NCBI GenBank assembly: GCA_910579055.1
Contig: CAJTSU010000035.1
Coordinates: forward strand, 1 to 25,981
Length of the DNA: 25,981 nt
Direction: 5' to 3'
Origin: an uncultured Mailhella sp.
GTDB lineage: Bacteria > Desulfobacterota > Desulfovibrionia > Desulfovibrionales > Desulfovibrionaceae
Position 1 is the stretch's first letter, and each line of letters starts with the position of its first letter. The translations under genes were made by a program, and so were the position numbers. Positions 8,599-16,984 of this stretch are shown here, piece after piece. The notes beneath the pieces are model-generated. The model made no database searches, was not told the origin of the DNA, and saw only the letters and a program-made list of their open reading frames with translations.

Positions 8599-9896
8599 GT
8601 TCTCTGATGATAGGATGGCTGGGGATATTGTTCCTTCTCATACTGATCTGCCTGCGCGTTCCCATCGGGGTTGCCATGATTGTTTCCGGAGTGACCGGCT
8701 TCATGGTCATATCCGGCGTCGAACCCGGATTCGCCCTTCTGGGAAGCGTCCCTTATGAGACGTTCATCAACACCTCCTACGCCGTGGTTGCCCTGTTCGT
8801 GCTTATGGGAAACTTCGCCTTCAAGTCCGGCATCAGCGACGACCTGTTCATGGCCGTGCGCAAGTGGATGGGCTCGCTCAAGGGCGGCCTTGCCCTGGCA
8901 ACCGTGGCGGCCTGCGGCGGCTTCGCCGCCATCTGCGGTTCTTCCGTGGCCTGCGCCGTCACCATGGGCGTGGTGGCCCTGCCTGAAATGATGAAGTCCA
9001 GGTACGCGAACACCCTGGCCACGGGCTGTATCGCCGCCGGCGGCACGCTCGGCATCCTTATCCCGCCAAGTACCGTCATGATCATCTACGGCATCATCAC
9101 GGAACAATCCATCGGAAAGCTGTTCATGGCAGGCATGCTGCCCGGCATTCTTCAGATGCTTCTTTACATGGCCGTGATACGCATATGGGTCAGGCGTTTT
9201 CCCGAAGCAGGGCCCGCCGCCGGTTCGTGCCGCTTGAAGGAAAAAGTTCAGTCACTCTCCCGTGTATGGAGTGTAATCCTGCTCATGGTTCTGGTGGTCG
9301 GCGGCCTGTACACCGGCATCTTTTCTCCCAATGAGGCCGGCGGCGTGGGGGCGTTCGGCGCGTTCGTCATCGGGCTGATTCTTTGCCGGAAGACGTCCCG
9401 CAGGCAGTTCCTCAAGGAGAGTCTGATTGATACCGTCCGCACCCAGGGCATGTGCCTGAGCATCATGCTCGGCGCCATGATCTTCGGCTACTTCCTCACT
9501 GTCAGCCGCCTCCCCATGACGCTTTCGGACTCCATCACCAGCGTTGTGAGCAGCCCCATGCTGATCCTGATCTTCATTCTGCTCATCATGGTGCTTCTCG
9601 GCTGCTTCATGGATTCCATGGCCATCATTCTTCTCACCGTGCCGATCTTCTATCCGCTGATACAGAGCGTGGGCATTGATCCCATCTGGTTCGGCATTCT
9701 GGTTGTCCGCGTCACGGAAATGGGCCTCATCACGCCCCCCGTCGGCCTCAACCTCTATGTCATACAGGGCGTGTCGAACGTTCCCATGGGCAGAATATTC
9801 TCCGGCGTCATTCCCTTCATTCTTTGTGATGTGCTTCACGTCGTCATTCTGCTTTCCTTCCCCATCATATCACTCTGGCTGCCCGGCATGATGTGA
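8595..9896 (+). CDS. dctM: TRAP transporter large permease subunit, DctM family
   Basis: A 433-aa polytopic inner-membrane protein, the usual DctM length, with about 11-12 hydrophobic segments. Family signatures are visible: GTLGILIPPS in the middle, then FMDSMAIILLTVPIFYPL and TPPVGLNLYVIQGV near the C-terminus. It should provide the sodium-driven translocation channel for the substrate delivered by the binding protein. The GTG at 8595 is chosen: AGGGGGA lies six bases upstream and the start overlaps the DctQ stop as GTGA. An earlier in-frame start at 8511 lies inside dctQ. It is the last gene of the operon. Confidence 0.93.
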   Translation: MSSLMIGWLGILFLLILICLRVPIGVAMIVSGVTGFMVISGVEPGFALLGSVPYETFINTSYAVVALFVLMGNFAFKSGISDDLFMAVRKWMGSLKGGLALATVAACGGFAAICGSSVACAVTMGVVALPEMMKSRYANTLATGCIAAGGTLGILIPPSTVMIIYGIITEQSIGKLFMAGMLPGILQMLLYMAVIRIWVRRFPEAGPAAGSCRLKEKVQSLSRVWSVILLMVLVVGGLYTGIFSPNEAGGVGAFGAFVIGLILCRKTSRRQFLKESLIDTVRTQGMCLSIMLGAMIFGYFLTVSRLPMTLSDSITSVVSSPMLILIFILLIMVLLGCFMDSMAIILLTVPIFYPLIQSVGIDPIWFGILVVRVTEMGLITPPVGLNLYVIQGVSNVPMGRIFSGVIPFILCDVLHVVILLSFPIISLWLPGMM

Positions 9897-9907
9897 TCCC
9901 TTCAGGC

Positions 9908-9940
9908 GATCCGGCCGGCGGCCCCTGCTCCGGCCTGATC
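9908..9940. terminator. Hairpin between convergent dctM and phosphatase genes
   Basis: 11-bp arms (9908-9918 and 9930-9940) pair with one mismatch around an 11-base loop, in the 66-bp gap between two convergent genes. There is no clear T-tract on either strand, so it is at best a weak intrinsic or Rho-assisted terminator serving both directions. Confidence 0.5.
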
Positions 9941-9962
9941 TCCTGCCCCGTGAACTGCGCGG

Positions 9963-11189
9963 TCAAGACGGGTTTTCACGCGCTTCGAGCGCCCGCTCCG
10001 TCAGCAGGGAAAAGGCTTCCGGCGTACAGGGCTCGCCGTCGCAGAGCAGCCCCGCGTCGAGGATGACAGGTTCCCCGCCGGGAGAAGACGCATGCAGCGT
10101 TTCCAGTGTGGGAGCGAGGAAGGAGGCGCGGATCTCCCGTCGGCCCGACGCGTTTTCCCACAGGGTAAAGAGCAGCGCTCCGCCGGGAGGAATGGCGTTG
10201 TGCCCCTGCTCCGGGATATCCCAATGCAGATCGAGCAGGCCGCCTGTATTGGCGATGTTGGTGTCGTGCCCCGCATAGATGATGACACGCGCGTCCGGTT
10301 CTTCCAGCAGCGAGGAGCGGATCGCCCGCAGCATGGCTCCGCCTCTGGCCGCCGCCACGTCCGGGGCGCGGTTGAGCGCGTCGAACACCAGGTTATGGAC
10401 GGGCAGCATCGTCTTCAGCGCTTCGGCGTCCACCTCTCCCCAGCCCGCGTTCCGCTCCGGCCACTGGCCGTATTCCAGCAGAAATATTTCAGCCAGGCTG
10501 GAAGCCATGGCCAGCCTTCCGCTCAGCTTGACATCGCCCTTGTTGAACCCCACCGTGTCGGGAATATCCGCCAGAGCGCAGCCGCGCGTGCTTCCGTCAC
10601 ACAGGCCGGGCGCACAGCAGCCCGTCACCCGCTGGATGAGTTCCAGCGCTCCGTGCGGGACATGCAGCCCGGCCAGAACCCGTTCCATTTCGGCGCGGAC
10701 GGCCTGCGTATCCAGGCTGGCCTGTCTCGCACGGACAGGATGGAACAGGGGCGTGACCTGGGTCGGATCCGAGGCGGCAGAGAGGCCGCATTCCGGAACA
10801 AGGCCCTTCAAGATCGCGGCAGCGCTTTCTCTGGTGCGCTGCTCCGCATCCGCCACACAGAGCACGTCTTCCGGGCCGGGGCAGCCCTGCGCGGGAAGCA
10901 GACCTTCTTCCGCCAGGATCCGCCGCATTTCCCGCCACTGGATGGTCAGCAGCTCCCCGCCCCGCGCGGTAAGTTCTCCTTTCCCGACAGGCCACTGGGG
11001 CCAGGGCCGGGATGCCCACCGGGCCAGCTCTTCCGGAGACTGGGTAGGCGAACGCACGCCGTGACGGCTGAGCACCACAAGCTTGAGCAGACGGCTGTTT
11101 TCCGGAGCATCGCCCCGGAGTCCCGCCGCATGGGCGTCACCCGCCGCAGCGGCAAGCGCCAGAAAAAGAATGCCGATCATTTTGAACAT
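9963..11189 (-). CDS. Periplasmic histidine acid phosphatase, AppA phytase / glucose-1-phosphatase family
   Basis: A 408-aa secreted phosphomonoesterase. A signal peptide (1-21, ending A-H-A) is followed by the catalytic RHGVRSP motif (R42, H43, R46), the WPQWPVGKG and LTARGGEL stretches seen in E. coli AppA and Agp, and the proton-donor motif HDTN (308-311) with the AppA-like N-A-I-P-P-G-G-A-L-L-F run after it. Several cysteines (C103, C111, C134, C191, C192, C197, C204, C383, C388) suggest disulfide bonds in the periplasm. The ATG at 11187-11189 is chosen over the longer frame from 11291 because the signal peptide starts there and AAGGAGAGGA precedes it. Substrate could be phytate, glucose-1-phosphate or another phosphate ester; the sequence does not decide. 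It is a single gene facing the TRAP operon. Confidence 0.9.
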   Translation of the reverse strand: MFKMIGILFLALAAAAGDAHAAGLRGDAPENSRLLKLVVLSRHGVRSPTQSPEELARWASRPWPQWPVGKGELTARGGELLTIQWREMRRILAEEGLLPAQGCPGPEDVLCVADAEQRTRESAAAILKGLVPECGLSAASDPTQVTPLFHPVRARQASLDTQAVRAEMERVLAGLHVPHGALELIQRVTGCCAPGLCDGSTRGCALADIPDTVGFNKGDVKLSGRLAMASSLAEIFLLEYGQWPERNAGWGEVDAEALKTMLPVHNLVFDALNRAPDVAAARGGAMLRAIRSSLLEEPDARVIIYAGHDTNIANTGGLLDLHWDIPEQGHNAIPPGGALLFTLWENASGRREIRASFLAPTLETLHASSPGGEPVILDAGLLCDGEPCTPEAFSLLTERALEARENPS

Positions 11190-11286
11190 GGAATCCTCTC
11201 CTTGCATGAGGCGGGATATGAACCGCCGTGTCCGCGTCAGAATACCCTCCGGCGGCTCCCTGTTCAATCCCGTATGGAGGGAGCGC

Positions 11287-11308
11287 AGCAATTTATCATG
11301 AATGCTCT
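11287..11308 (+). repeat. Diverged copy of the AGAGCATTT inverted-repeat element
   Basis: This 22-nt stretch resembles the element at 25929-25954 (AGCA, TTT, TCAT, then AATGCTCT) with a few changes and a two-base deletion. It lies 130 nt before a 50-nt module that, at the other end of the window, directly follows the same palindrome. Confidence 0.45.
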
Positions 11309-11416
11309 GTTATCGTGTAGTGTTGATAAAACTTGCCGCATTGCCATGCGGCGGGGGGCGTCGCGTTGCTCTCGATTCCCGCAAGCTCGAAGACTCGCCT
11401 GACGGGAACGCTGCGC

Positions 11417-11466
11417 TCGCGCCTCCGGCGGTCAAGGTTATTTTCAACACAATTCTGCAACAGGGC
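11417..11466 (+). repeat. 50-nt interspersed repeat, copy 1
   Basis: This block matches 24881-24930 at 43 of 50 positions with no gap, beginning TCGCGCCTCCGGCG and ending in a CAACAGGGC-type tail. Similarity stops on the right side in both copies. It lies outside any gene. Confidence 0.75.
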
Positions 11467-11567
11467 GTCATGAAAAGGAGCGTCTTTCAGACATACCCGT
11501 GTACCCCAATATCGACAAGGCATTAAATGCCTTAAAACGCCTCTCAGACGCCTCCAAAAAAGTGCAT

Positions 11568-11596
11568 TTGTCATTTTCAGGAATCCGGGGTATACT
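11568..11596 (+). promoter_or_regulatory. Sigma-70 promoter for gyrB-gyrA
   Basis: TTGTCA (11568-11573), a 17-bp spacer and TATACT (11591-11596) each match the consensus hexamers at five of six bases with ideal spacing. Transcription would start near 11603. It is the best vegetative promoter seen in the 746-bp gap and points at gyrB. Confidence 0.7.
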
Positions 11597-11765
11597 CGGC
11601 GCAGTTTGTGAAAAAAACACAGATTCACTTAACCCATTCTGTTTTCGAGCTTTTCCGCAGATTGGAAAATTTCCTATCATGGCGCAGGGCACCATGCACG
11701 CCGACAAACCAACGCAAGCGGAAATGCCGGATACAGAGGGAGGGGCCGGACGCAGTGAGGCTGCT

Positions 11766-11804
11766 GAAAAGAGGCTTTTCCCTTAATCCTCTTTGCGGCT
11801 TTTT
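11766..11804 (+). other. gyrB leader with alternative hairpins and a T-run
   Basis: GAAAAG-AGG-CTTTTC (11766-11780) overlaps a second possible stem AAAGAGG/CCTCTTT (11768-11774 with 11788-11794), so only one can form. GCGGC and five T follow (to 11804). More small stems lie nearer gyrB: GTGCC-GG-GGCAC near 11837-11848 and CCCCC-TCAAA-GGGGG near 11866-11880. The layout is compatible with attenuation or a terminator decision in the leader, but is not proof of it. Confidence 0.35.
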
Positions 11805-11935
11805 GAAACAGGCAGTACGCAAGCCCAAGGCGGGCTGTGCCGGGGCACCCGATGAACCCCCTCAAAGGGGGGCATCCCTTTGTATAACTGAACAATCAGA
11901 CTTCAACATTCGGCGTTCGCCGCCGCGGGAAAAAC

Positions 11936-14347
11936 ATGACGCAGGAACATTTGGACAACGCTCCGACCAATTCATCCTACAACGCTTCCTCCATTACCAT
12001 TCTGGAAGGTCTGGCGGCGGTGCGCAAGCGCCCGGCCATGTATATAGGCAGTACCGATTCGCACGGGCTGCATCATCTTGTCTATGAAGTGGTGGATAAC
12101 GCCATTGACGAGGCCATGGCCGGATACTGCACCCATGTGGAAGTGATCCTGCACATGGACAACAGTATCACCGTGCGCGACGACGGACGCGGCATTCCCG
12201 TGGATATTCATCCCAAGCTCGGCGTGCCCGCCGTACAGGTGGTCATGACCAAACTGCACGCCGGAGGCAAGTTTGACAACGACGCCTACAAGGTGTCCGG
12301 CGGCCTGCACGGGGTGGGCGTATCCTGCGTAAACGCGCTGTCTGAATGGCTTGAGGTCACTGTGCGCCGTGACGGCAAGCGCTGGAGACAGCGTTACGAG
12401 CGCGGTACGCCTGTGACGGAGCTGATCAGTCTGGGGGAAGCCGAAGGCCATGGCACTACGGTACGTTTTCTGCCTGACGATCAGATTTTTGAATCTACCG
12501 AATTTTCCTTTGCCGTGCTCCAGAAGCGTTTTGAAGAGCTGGCCTATCTTAATAAGGGGCTGAGAATCGTCTGCGTGGACGAGCGCGCCAATGAAACGCA
12601 CGAGTATTACGCCGAGGGCGGGATCCGTCAGTTCGTGCAGGATCTTAACAGCGGCGAACATACCATCCACGCCATTATTGCCGGAAGTGGCATCACGGAC
12701 AACGTCACCGTGGAGTTCGCTCTCCAGTATAACGACAAGTACAAGGAAAATGTCCACACCTTTGCCAACAATATCCGTACCGTTGAGGGCGGAACGCACC
12801 TGGCCGGGTTCAAAACCGCTCTGACCCGTGCCATTAACGCGTATATCAAGACTCAGCCTGATCTGGTCAAGAAGCTCAAGGGGGAATCTCTTTCCGGAGA
12901 TGATGTGCGCGAAGGCCTGACCGCCGTGGTCAGCGTCAAACTGCCCCAGCCCCAGTTCGAGGGGCAGACCAAGACCAAGCTCGGCAACAGCGAAATCGCG
13001 GGTATTGTATCCGGCGTCGTGTATCCCGCGCTGGATACGCACTTTCAGGAAAATCCCAAGGACGCCCGGGCGATTATCGACAAGGCCGTGGATGCGGCCC
13101 GCGCCCGCGACGCCGCCCGCCGCGCCAAGGAACTGGTGCGGCGCAAGGGCGCGTTGTCGGACAATTCCCTGCCCGGCAAGCTGGCGGATTGCAGCAGCAA
13201 AAACCCTGAAGAATGCGAAGTGTTCATCGTGGAAGGGGACTCCGCCGGAGGTTCGGCCAAACAGGGCCGCAACCCCAAGACCCAGGCCATTTTACCCCTG
13301 CGCGGCAAGATCCTGAACGTGGAGCGCACCCGTTTCGACCGCATGCTGGCCAGCCAGGAAATCAAAAACATGATTACGGCCATGGGCATGGGAGTGGGGG
13401 AAGATGTGGATTACGAAAAACTTCGTTACCACAAAATCATCATCATGACCGACGCGGATGTGGACGGAGCGCATATCCGCACCCTGATGCTGACCTTCTT
13501 CTTCCGCCATTATCCGGATCTCATCCGGCGCGGGCATTTGTTCATTGCCCAGCCGCCGCTTTTCGGCATCAAGAAGGGGAGCAGGATTCTTCGCTTTCTC
13601 AAAGATGAGCGGGCGCTGGAAGAGTTTCTCCAGCAGCGCCTGTCCACCGGCGTCAAAGCCGTCAATGCGGCCGGACAGGAATTCTCAAGCGAAGAATTTA
13701 TCGCCGTGCTGAACACGGTGGACGAGCTTCAGAGCCGTATCCAGGACGCGGAGAATGCTTCTGTTTCCCGCGTGTTGTTTCTTGCGCTGCTGGAATTTGA
13801 CGGACCCATGCCCCATACCGAAAACCCTGTGGAACCCGAAGGCTTCCGCGAATGGATGGCGGAGCGGGAATACAGCGTGAAGCTGGAGAGTGAATCCAAC
13901 GACGATGGAGAGCGTCATTTCCTGCTGTTTGAAAATTCGGGCGGGCACCGCACTCGTCTGCCGCTGGAATTCTTTTCCGGGCGCATCTATCGGGGCGGAA
14001 GGCAGGCTTTGGACAAGCTGAGCGCCCAGTGCGGCGAGTTTCCCATTACCCTCAATTCCGGAGAAAACACCGTACAGGTAACGGATTTCTTCACTCTGCA
14101 GGAGAAAGCCTATGAACTCGCGCGTCGGGGCTACGATATTCAGCGCTATAAGGGTCTGGGTGAAATGAATGCCAACGACCTGGCGCTGACGACCATGGAG
14201 CCGGGCAGGCGCACCCTGCTTCAGGTATCCATTGAGGATGCGCAGTCCGCTTCCGAAGCCATTGAGGAGCTGATGGGCGACCGTGTTGAAGCCCGGCGTG
14301 AATACATCATCCGCAATGCGCTGGATATGGAAGATCTGGATATCTGA
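11936..14347 (+). CDS. gyrB: DNA gyrase subunit B
   Basis: The 803-aa ATPase subunit of the GyrA2B2 type II topoisomerase that puts negative supercoils into DNA. The GHKL ATPase site is seen as EVVDNAIDEA (51-60), then DDGRGIPVD and GGLHGVGVSCVNALS. The TOPRIM metal site is seen as EGDSAGGSAKQGR (near 433) and MTDADVDGAHIR (near 505). The C-terminal YKGLGEMN motif is also present. The length is typical for deltaproteobacterial GyrB. The ATG at 11936 has only a weak GCGGGA upstream, but the next residues fit family N-termini and AAVRKRPAMYIG follows. It begins a three-gene operon with gyrA 120 bp downstream. Unlike many bacteria, dnaN is not directly upstream; a phosphatase and repeats are. 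Confidence 0.98.
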   Translation: MTQEHLDNAPTNSSYNASSITILEGLAAVRKRPAMYIGSTDSHGLHHLVYEVVDNAIDEAMAGYCTHVEVILHMDNSITVRDDGRGIPVDIHPKLGVPAVQVVMTKLHAGGKFDNDAYKVSGGLHGVGVSCVNALSEWLEVTVRRDGKRWRQRYERGTPVTELISLGEAEGHGTTVRFLPDDQIFESTEFSFAVLQKRFEELAYLNKGLRIVCVDERANETHEYYAEGGIRQFVQDLNSGEHTIHAIIAGSGITDNVTVEFALQYNDKYKENVHTFANNIRTVEGGTHLAGFKTALTRAINAYIKTQPDLVKKLKGESLSGDDVREGLTAVVSVKLPQPQFEGQTKTKLGNSEIAGIVSGVVYPALDTHFQENPKDARAIIDKAVDAARARDAARRAKELVRRKGALSDNSLPGKLADCSSKNPEECEVFIVEGDSAGGSAKQGRNPKTQAILPLRGKILNVERTRFDRMLASQEIKNMITAMGMGVGEDVDYEKLRYHKIIIMTDADVDGAHIRTLMLTFFFRHYPDLIRRGHLFIAQPPLFGIKKGSRILRFLKDERALEEFLQQRLSTGVKAVNAAGQEFSSEEFIAVLNTVDELQSRIQDAENASVSRVLFLALLEFDGPMPHTENPVEPEGFREWMAEREYSVKLESESNDDGERHFLLFENSGGHRTRLPLEFFSGRIYRGGRQALDKLSAQCGEFPITLNSGENTVQVTDFFTLQEKAYELARRGYDIQRYKGLGEMNANDLALTTMEPGRRTLLQVSIEDAQSASEAIEELMGDRVEARREYIIRNALDMEDLDI

Positions 14348-14381
14348 TCAGGGATGATGACCCCCGAAAAGCGCGGTTTGC

Positions 14382-14396
14382 GCCGCCATCGGCGGC
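14382..14396 (+). other. Small hairpin in the gyrB-gyrA spacer
   Basis: GCCGCC-ATC-GGCGGC forms a perfect 6-bp GC stem in the 120-bp spacer. There is no T-tract, so it should not stop transcription. It may affect mRNA stability. Confidence 0.45.
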
Positions 14397-14467
14397 ATAC
14401 GTTACGGCGGCAGCCCTTTCTCCCCACCTTTTCCGGCATGCGCCGGGCCTTGTAAAGGAACAGCACA

Positions 14468-16981
14468 GTGGAAGAACTGGAACAATATACCCCCATAGAT
14501 ATTGAAAAAGACCTGCGCCAGTCTTATCTGGCGTATTCCCTCAGCGTCATTATCGGCCGCGCCATTCCGGATGCGCGCGATGGCCTCAAGCCCGTGCACC
14601 GGCGCATTCTGTTCGCCCAGTCGCAGATGGCGAACACGTACACCCGCCCGCACAAAAAGTGCGCCCGTGTGGTCGGCGATGTCATCGGCAAGTACCATCC
14701 CCACGGCGACAGCGCTGTCTACGACGCACTGGTGCGCATGGCGCAGGATTTCTCCATGCGCGACCCGCTGGAAGACGGACAGGGGAATTTCGGCTCCATT
14801 GAAGGCGACAGCGCGGCGGCCATGCGATATACGGAAGTGCGCATGTCTCGTCTGGCTTCTGAATTCCTGAATGATATCGACAAGAAAACCGTGGACTTCC
14901 GCCCGAACTACGACGGATCGGAGCAGGAGCCGGAGGTGCTTCCCACCAAGGTGCCGAATCTGCTGCTCAACGGCTCTTCGGGGATTGCGGTGGGTATGGC
15001 CACCAATATCCCTCCGCACAACCTCGGAGAGCTTTGTGACGCACTCATCCGGCTTATTGATGAGCCGGACTGCACGGTGGAGGATCTCATTGATCTGGTG
15101 CACGGGCCGGACTTCCCCACGGCCGGTTTTGTTTATGCCGGACAGGGTCTGCTTGATGCCTACCGCACCGGGCGCGGCATTGTGAAGATGCGCGGCAGGG
15201 TGGAGGTGGAGGAACGCAAGAAGGGCCAGCAATCCGTGGTGATCCGCGAAATTCCCTATGGTCTGAACCTTGCCGCTCTGGTGACCAAAATCGCCGAACT
15301 GGTCAACGACCACAAAATCGACGGCGTGTCCGATCTGCGCAACGAATCCAACCGCAACGGCATCCGGGTGGTGCTGGATCTCAAGCGCGGCACCATCCCC
15401 GATGTGGTGATCAATTCGCTGTACAAGTACACTCCGCTGGAAAGCTCTTACGGCATCAATATGCTGGCGGTGGTGAACAACAAGCCCCAGCTGCTGAACC
15501 TGAAAAGCGCGCTGGCCTGTTTTCTCGATCACCGGCGCGAGGTGGTCATCCGCCGTACGCGCTTTGACCTCGACAAGGCCAGGGCGCGCGCGCATATTGT
15601 GGAAGGCCTGCTCAAGGCCCTGGATGTCATTGATGAAATCGTGGCTCTGATCAAGGCCTCTCCTACGCCTCTGGAAGCCCGCAACGGGTTGATGGAGCGG
15701 TTCGGATTTTCAGAAGTCCAGGCTCAGAGCATTCTGGACATGCGCCTGCAACGCCTCACCGGCCTGGAGCGCGACAAACTTCAGGACGAATACGCTGAAC
15801 TTCAGCGCCTTATCGCCTATCTTACGTCCATTCTGGAAGATTCCTCCGTCTTGCGCGGCGTATTGCGCGATGAAACCAATGAAATCAAGGCTGCCTATGC
15901 TTCTCCACGCCGCACGGAAGTGCTCATGGATGAACTGGGCGGCATTGATATTGAAGATCTCATTCCGGACGAGGACGTGGTCATTACCCTGTCGCGGCGC
16001 GGCTATATCAAGCGTACCATGCTGGCGACCTATCAGCAGCAGAAGCGCGGCGGCAAGGGCATTGCCGGTCTGCACACCGGGGATGACGATTTCGTGCAGG
16101 ATTTTCTGACCACCACGAATCACCAGTTCCTTTTACTGTTCACCAACAAGGGCCGCATGCATCAGCTCAAGGTGCATCAGGTGCCGGAAGGAAGCCGCAC
16201 CGCCAAGGGCGTGCACATTGCCAATCTGCTTCCTCTGGAAAAAGACGAATGGGTAGCCAACGTGCTGACGGTGCGGGAATTTGCGGAAAATCGCTTTTTC
16301 CTGTTCACCACCAAGCGCGGCATGGTCAAGCGCTCCAGCGCCTCCCTGTACGCCCGGTGCCGCAAGAGCGGGCTTATTGCCCTCAGCATGCGTGAAGATG
16401 ATGAACTCATCGCCGTGCGGGAAATCAATGAAGATGACCATATTGTGCTCGCCACGGCCAACGGCATGGCCATTCGCTTTTCCGCCACGGATGTGCGGCC
16501 CATGGGCCGCAGTGCGGCCGGGGTCAAGGGCGTGGGGCTGCGTCGGGGGGATACCGTGGTTTCCAGCCTGACCCTGCGACCGGAGGATCAATCCACGGAA
16601 ATCATGGCTGTGTCCGCCCTGGGGTACGGCAAGCGCACCCGCGTAGACCTGTACCGGCTCCAGAGCCGCGGCGGAATCGGCCTGATCAACTTCAAGGCGT
16701 CGCCCAAAACGGGCGGCGTTATCGGAGCCATGCCGGTTACGGATGCGGATTCCCTTATCCTGCTGACGTCCACCAACAAGATTATCCGTCTGAGCGTGGA
16801 TGAAGTGCGTTCGGTGGGGCGCGCCACCATGGGCGTGCGCCTGGTGCGGCTTGACGACGGAGCGACGGTGGTGGGGTTTGACACCGTAGCTGACAATGCC
16901 GGTATGGAAGAGGGGGAGAACACGCCCGGCATTCCCGCTTCTGCCGCTACCGGCCCTGAAATTTCGGGAACGGAAGAATAG
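14468..16981 (+). CDS. gyrA: DNA gyrase subunit A
   Basis: The 837-aa DNA-cutting and rejoining subunit of gyrase. The breakage Tyr is Y121 in AAAMRYTEVRMS. The quinolone-resistance region reads KYHPHGDSAVYDALVRMAQ with S82 and D86, the positions of E. coli S83 and D87, so no classical resistance change is seen. The GyrA box appears as QKRGGKG near residue 520, followed by the repeats of the DNA-wrapping beta-pinwheel, which separates it from ParC. The C-terminus ends in an acidic tail. The start is GTG, with AAGGA upstream; no ATG fits the conserved N-terminus. It is cotranscribed with gyrB, and the next gene starts three bases after its stop. Confidence 0.98.
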   Translation: MEELEQYTPIDIEKDLRQSYLAYSLSVIIGRAIPDARDGLKPVHRRILFAQSQMANTYTRPHKKCARVVGDVIGKYHPHGDSAVYDALVRMAQDFSMRDPLEDGQGNFGSIEGDSAAAMRYTEVRMSRLASEFLNDIDKKTVDFRPNYDGSEQEPEVLPTKVPNLLLNGSSGIAVGMATNIPPHNLGELCDALIRLIDEPDCTVEDLIDLVHGPDFPTAGFVYAGQGLLDAYRTGRGIVKMRGRVEVEERKKGQQSVVIREIPYGLNLAALVTKIAELVNDHKIDGVSDLRNESNRNGIRVVLDLKRGTIPDVVINSLYKYTPLESSYGINMLAVVNNKPQLLNLKSALACFLDHRREVVIRRTRFDLDKARARAHIVEGLLKALDVIDEIVALIKASPTPLEARNGLMERFGFSEVQAQSILDMRLQRLTGLERDKLQDEYAELQRLIAYLTSILEDSSVLRGVLRDETNEIKAAYASPRRTEVLMDELGGIDIEDLIPDEDVVITLSRRGYIKRTMLATYQQQKRGGKGIAGLHTGDDDFVQDFLTTTNHQFLLLFTNKGRMHQLKVHQVPEGSRTAKGVHIANLLPLEKDEWVANVLTVREFAENRFFLFTTKRGMVKRSSASLYARCRKSGLIALSMREDDELIAVREINEDDHIVLATANGMAIRFSATDVRPMGRSAAGVKGVGLRRGDTVVSSLTLRPEDQSTEIMAVSALGYGKRTRVDLYRLQSRGGIGLINFKASPKTGGVIGAMPVTDADSLILLTSTNKIIRLSVDEVRSVGRATMGVRLVRLDDGATVVGFDTVADNAGMEEGENTPGIPASAATGPEISGTEE

Positions 16982-16984
16982 GCC

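Larger units (their letters stand above)
11190..11935. other. 746-bp intergenic region: repeat modules, promoter and gyrB leader
   Basis: No credible protein gene is seen. From left to right it holds the phosphatase start region, an AGAGCATTT-type half-degenerate palindrome (11287-11308), a hairpin GCCGCA-TTGCCA-TGCGGC (11335-11352) followed by GGGGGGCGTC like the tail of the hairpin repeat, a TTCCCG/CGGGAA dyad (about 11379-11407), a 50-nt repeat (11417-11466), a sigma-70 promoter (11568-11596), and a leader of about 330 nt. Small ORFs here lack ribosome-binding sites or overlap the promoter. Confidence 0.7.

Noticed and set aside
10092..11402. 436-codon plus-strand frame opposite the phosphatase gene
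   Set aside because: The minus strand encodes all AppA-family motifs in order; the opposite frame is a compositional shadow.
11190..11935. CRISPR array, tRNA or rRNA in the 746-bp gap
   Set aside because: No regularly spaced direct repeats, no cloverleaf with TTCGA-type arm, and no rRNA-like conserved segments were seen.
11499..12087. Small open frames in the gyrB upstream region (95 and 159 codons)
   Set aside because: One starts upstream of the predicted promoter without a ribosome-binding site; the other overlaps the gyrB start in another frame. The DNA is better explained as leader and repeats.
14701..14730. Possible fluoroquinolone-resistance change in gyrA
   Set aside because: Residues S82 and D86 match the susceptible-type S83 and D87 of E. 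coli.
14468..16981. Possibility that this gene is parC (topoisomerase IV subunit A)
   Set aside because: The GyrA box QKRGGKG and full wrapping domain are present and the gene follows gyrB, so it is gyrA.
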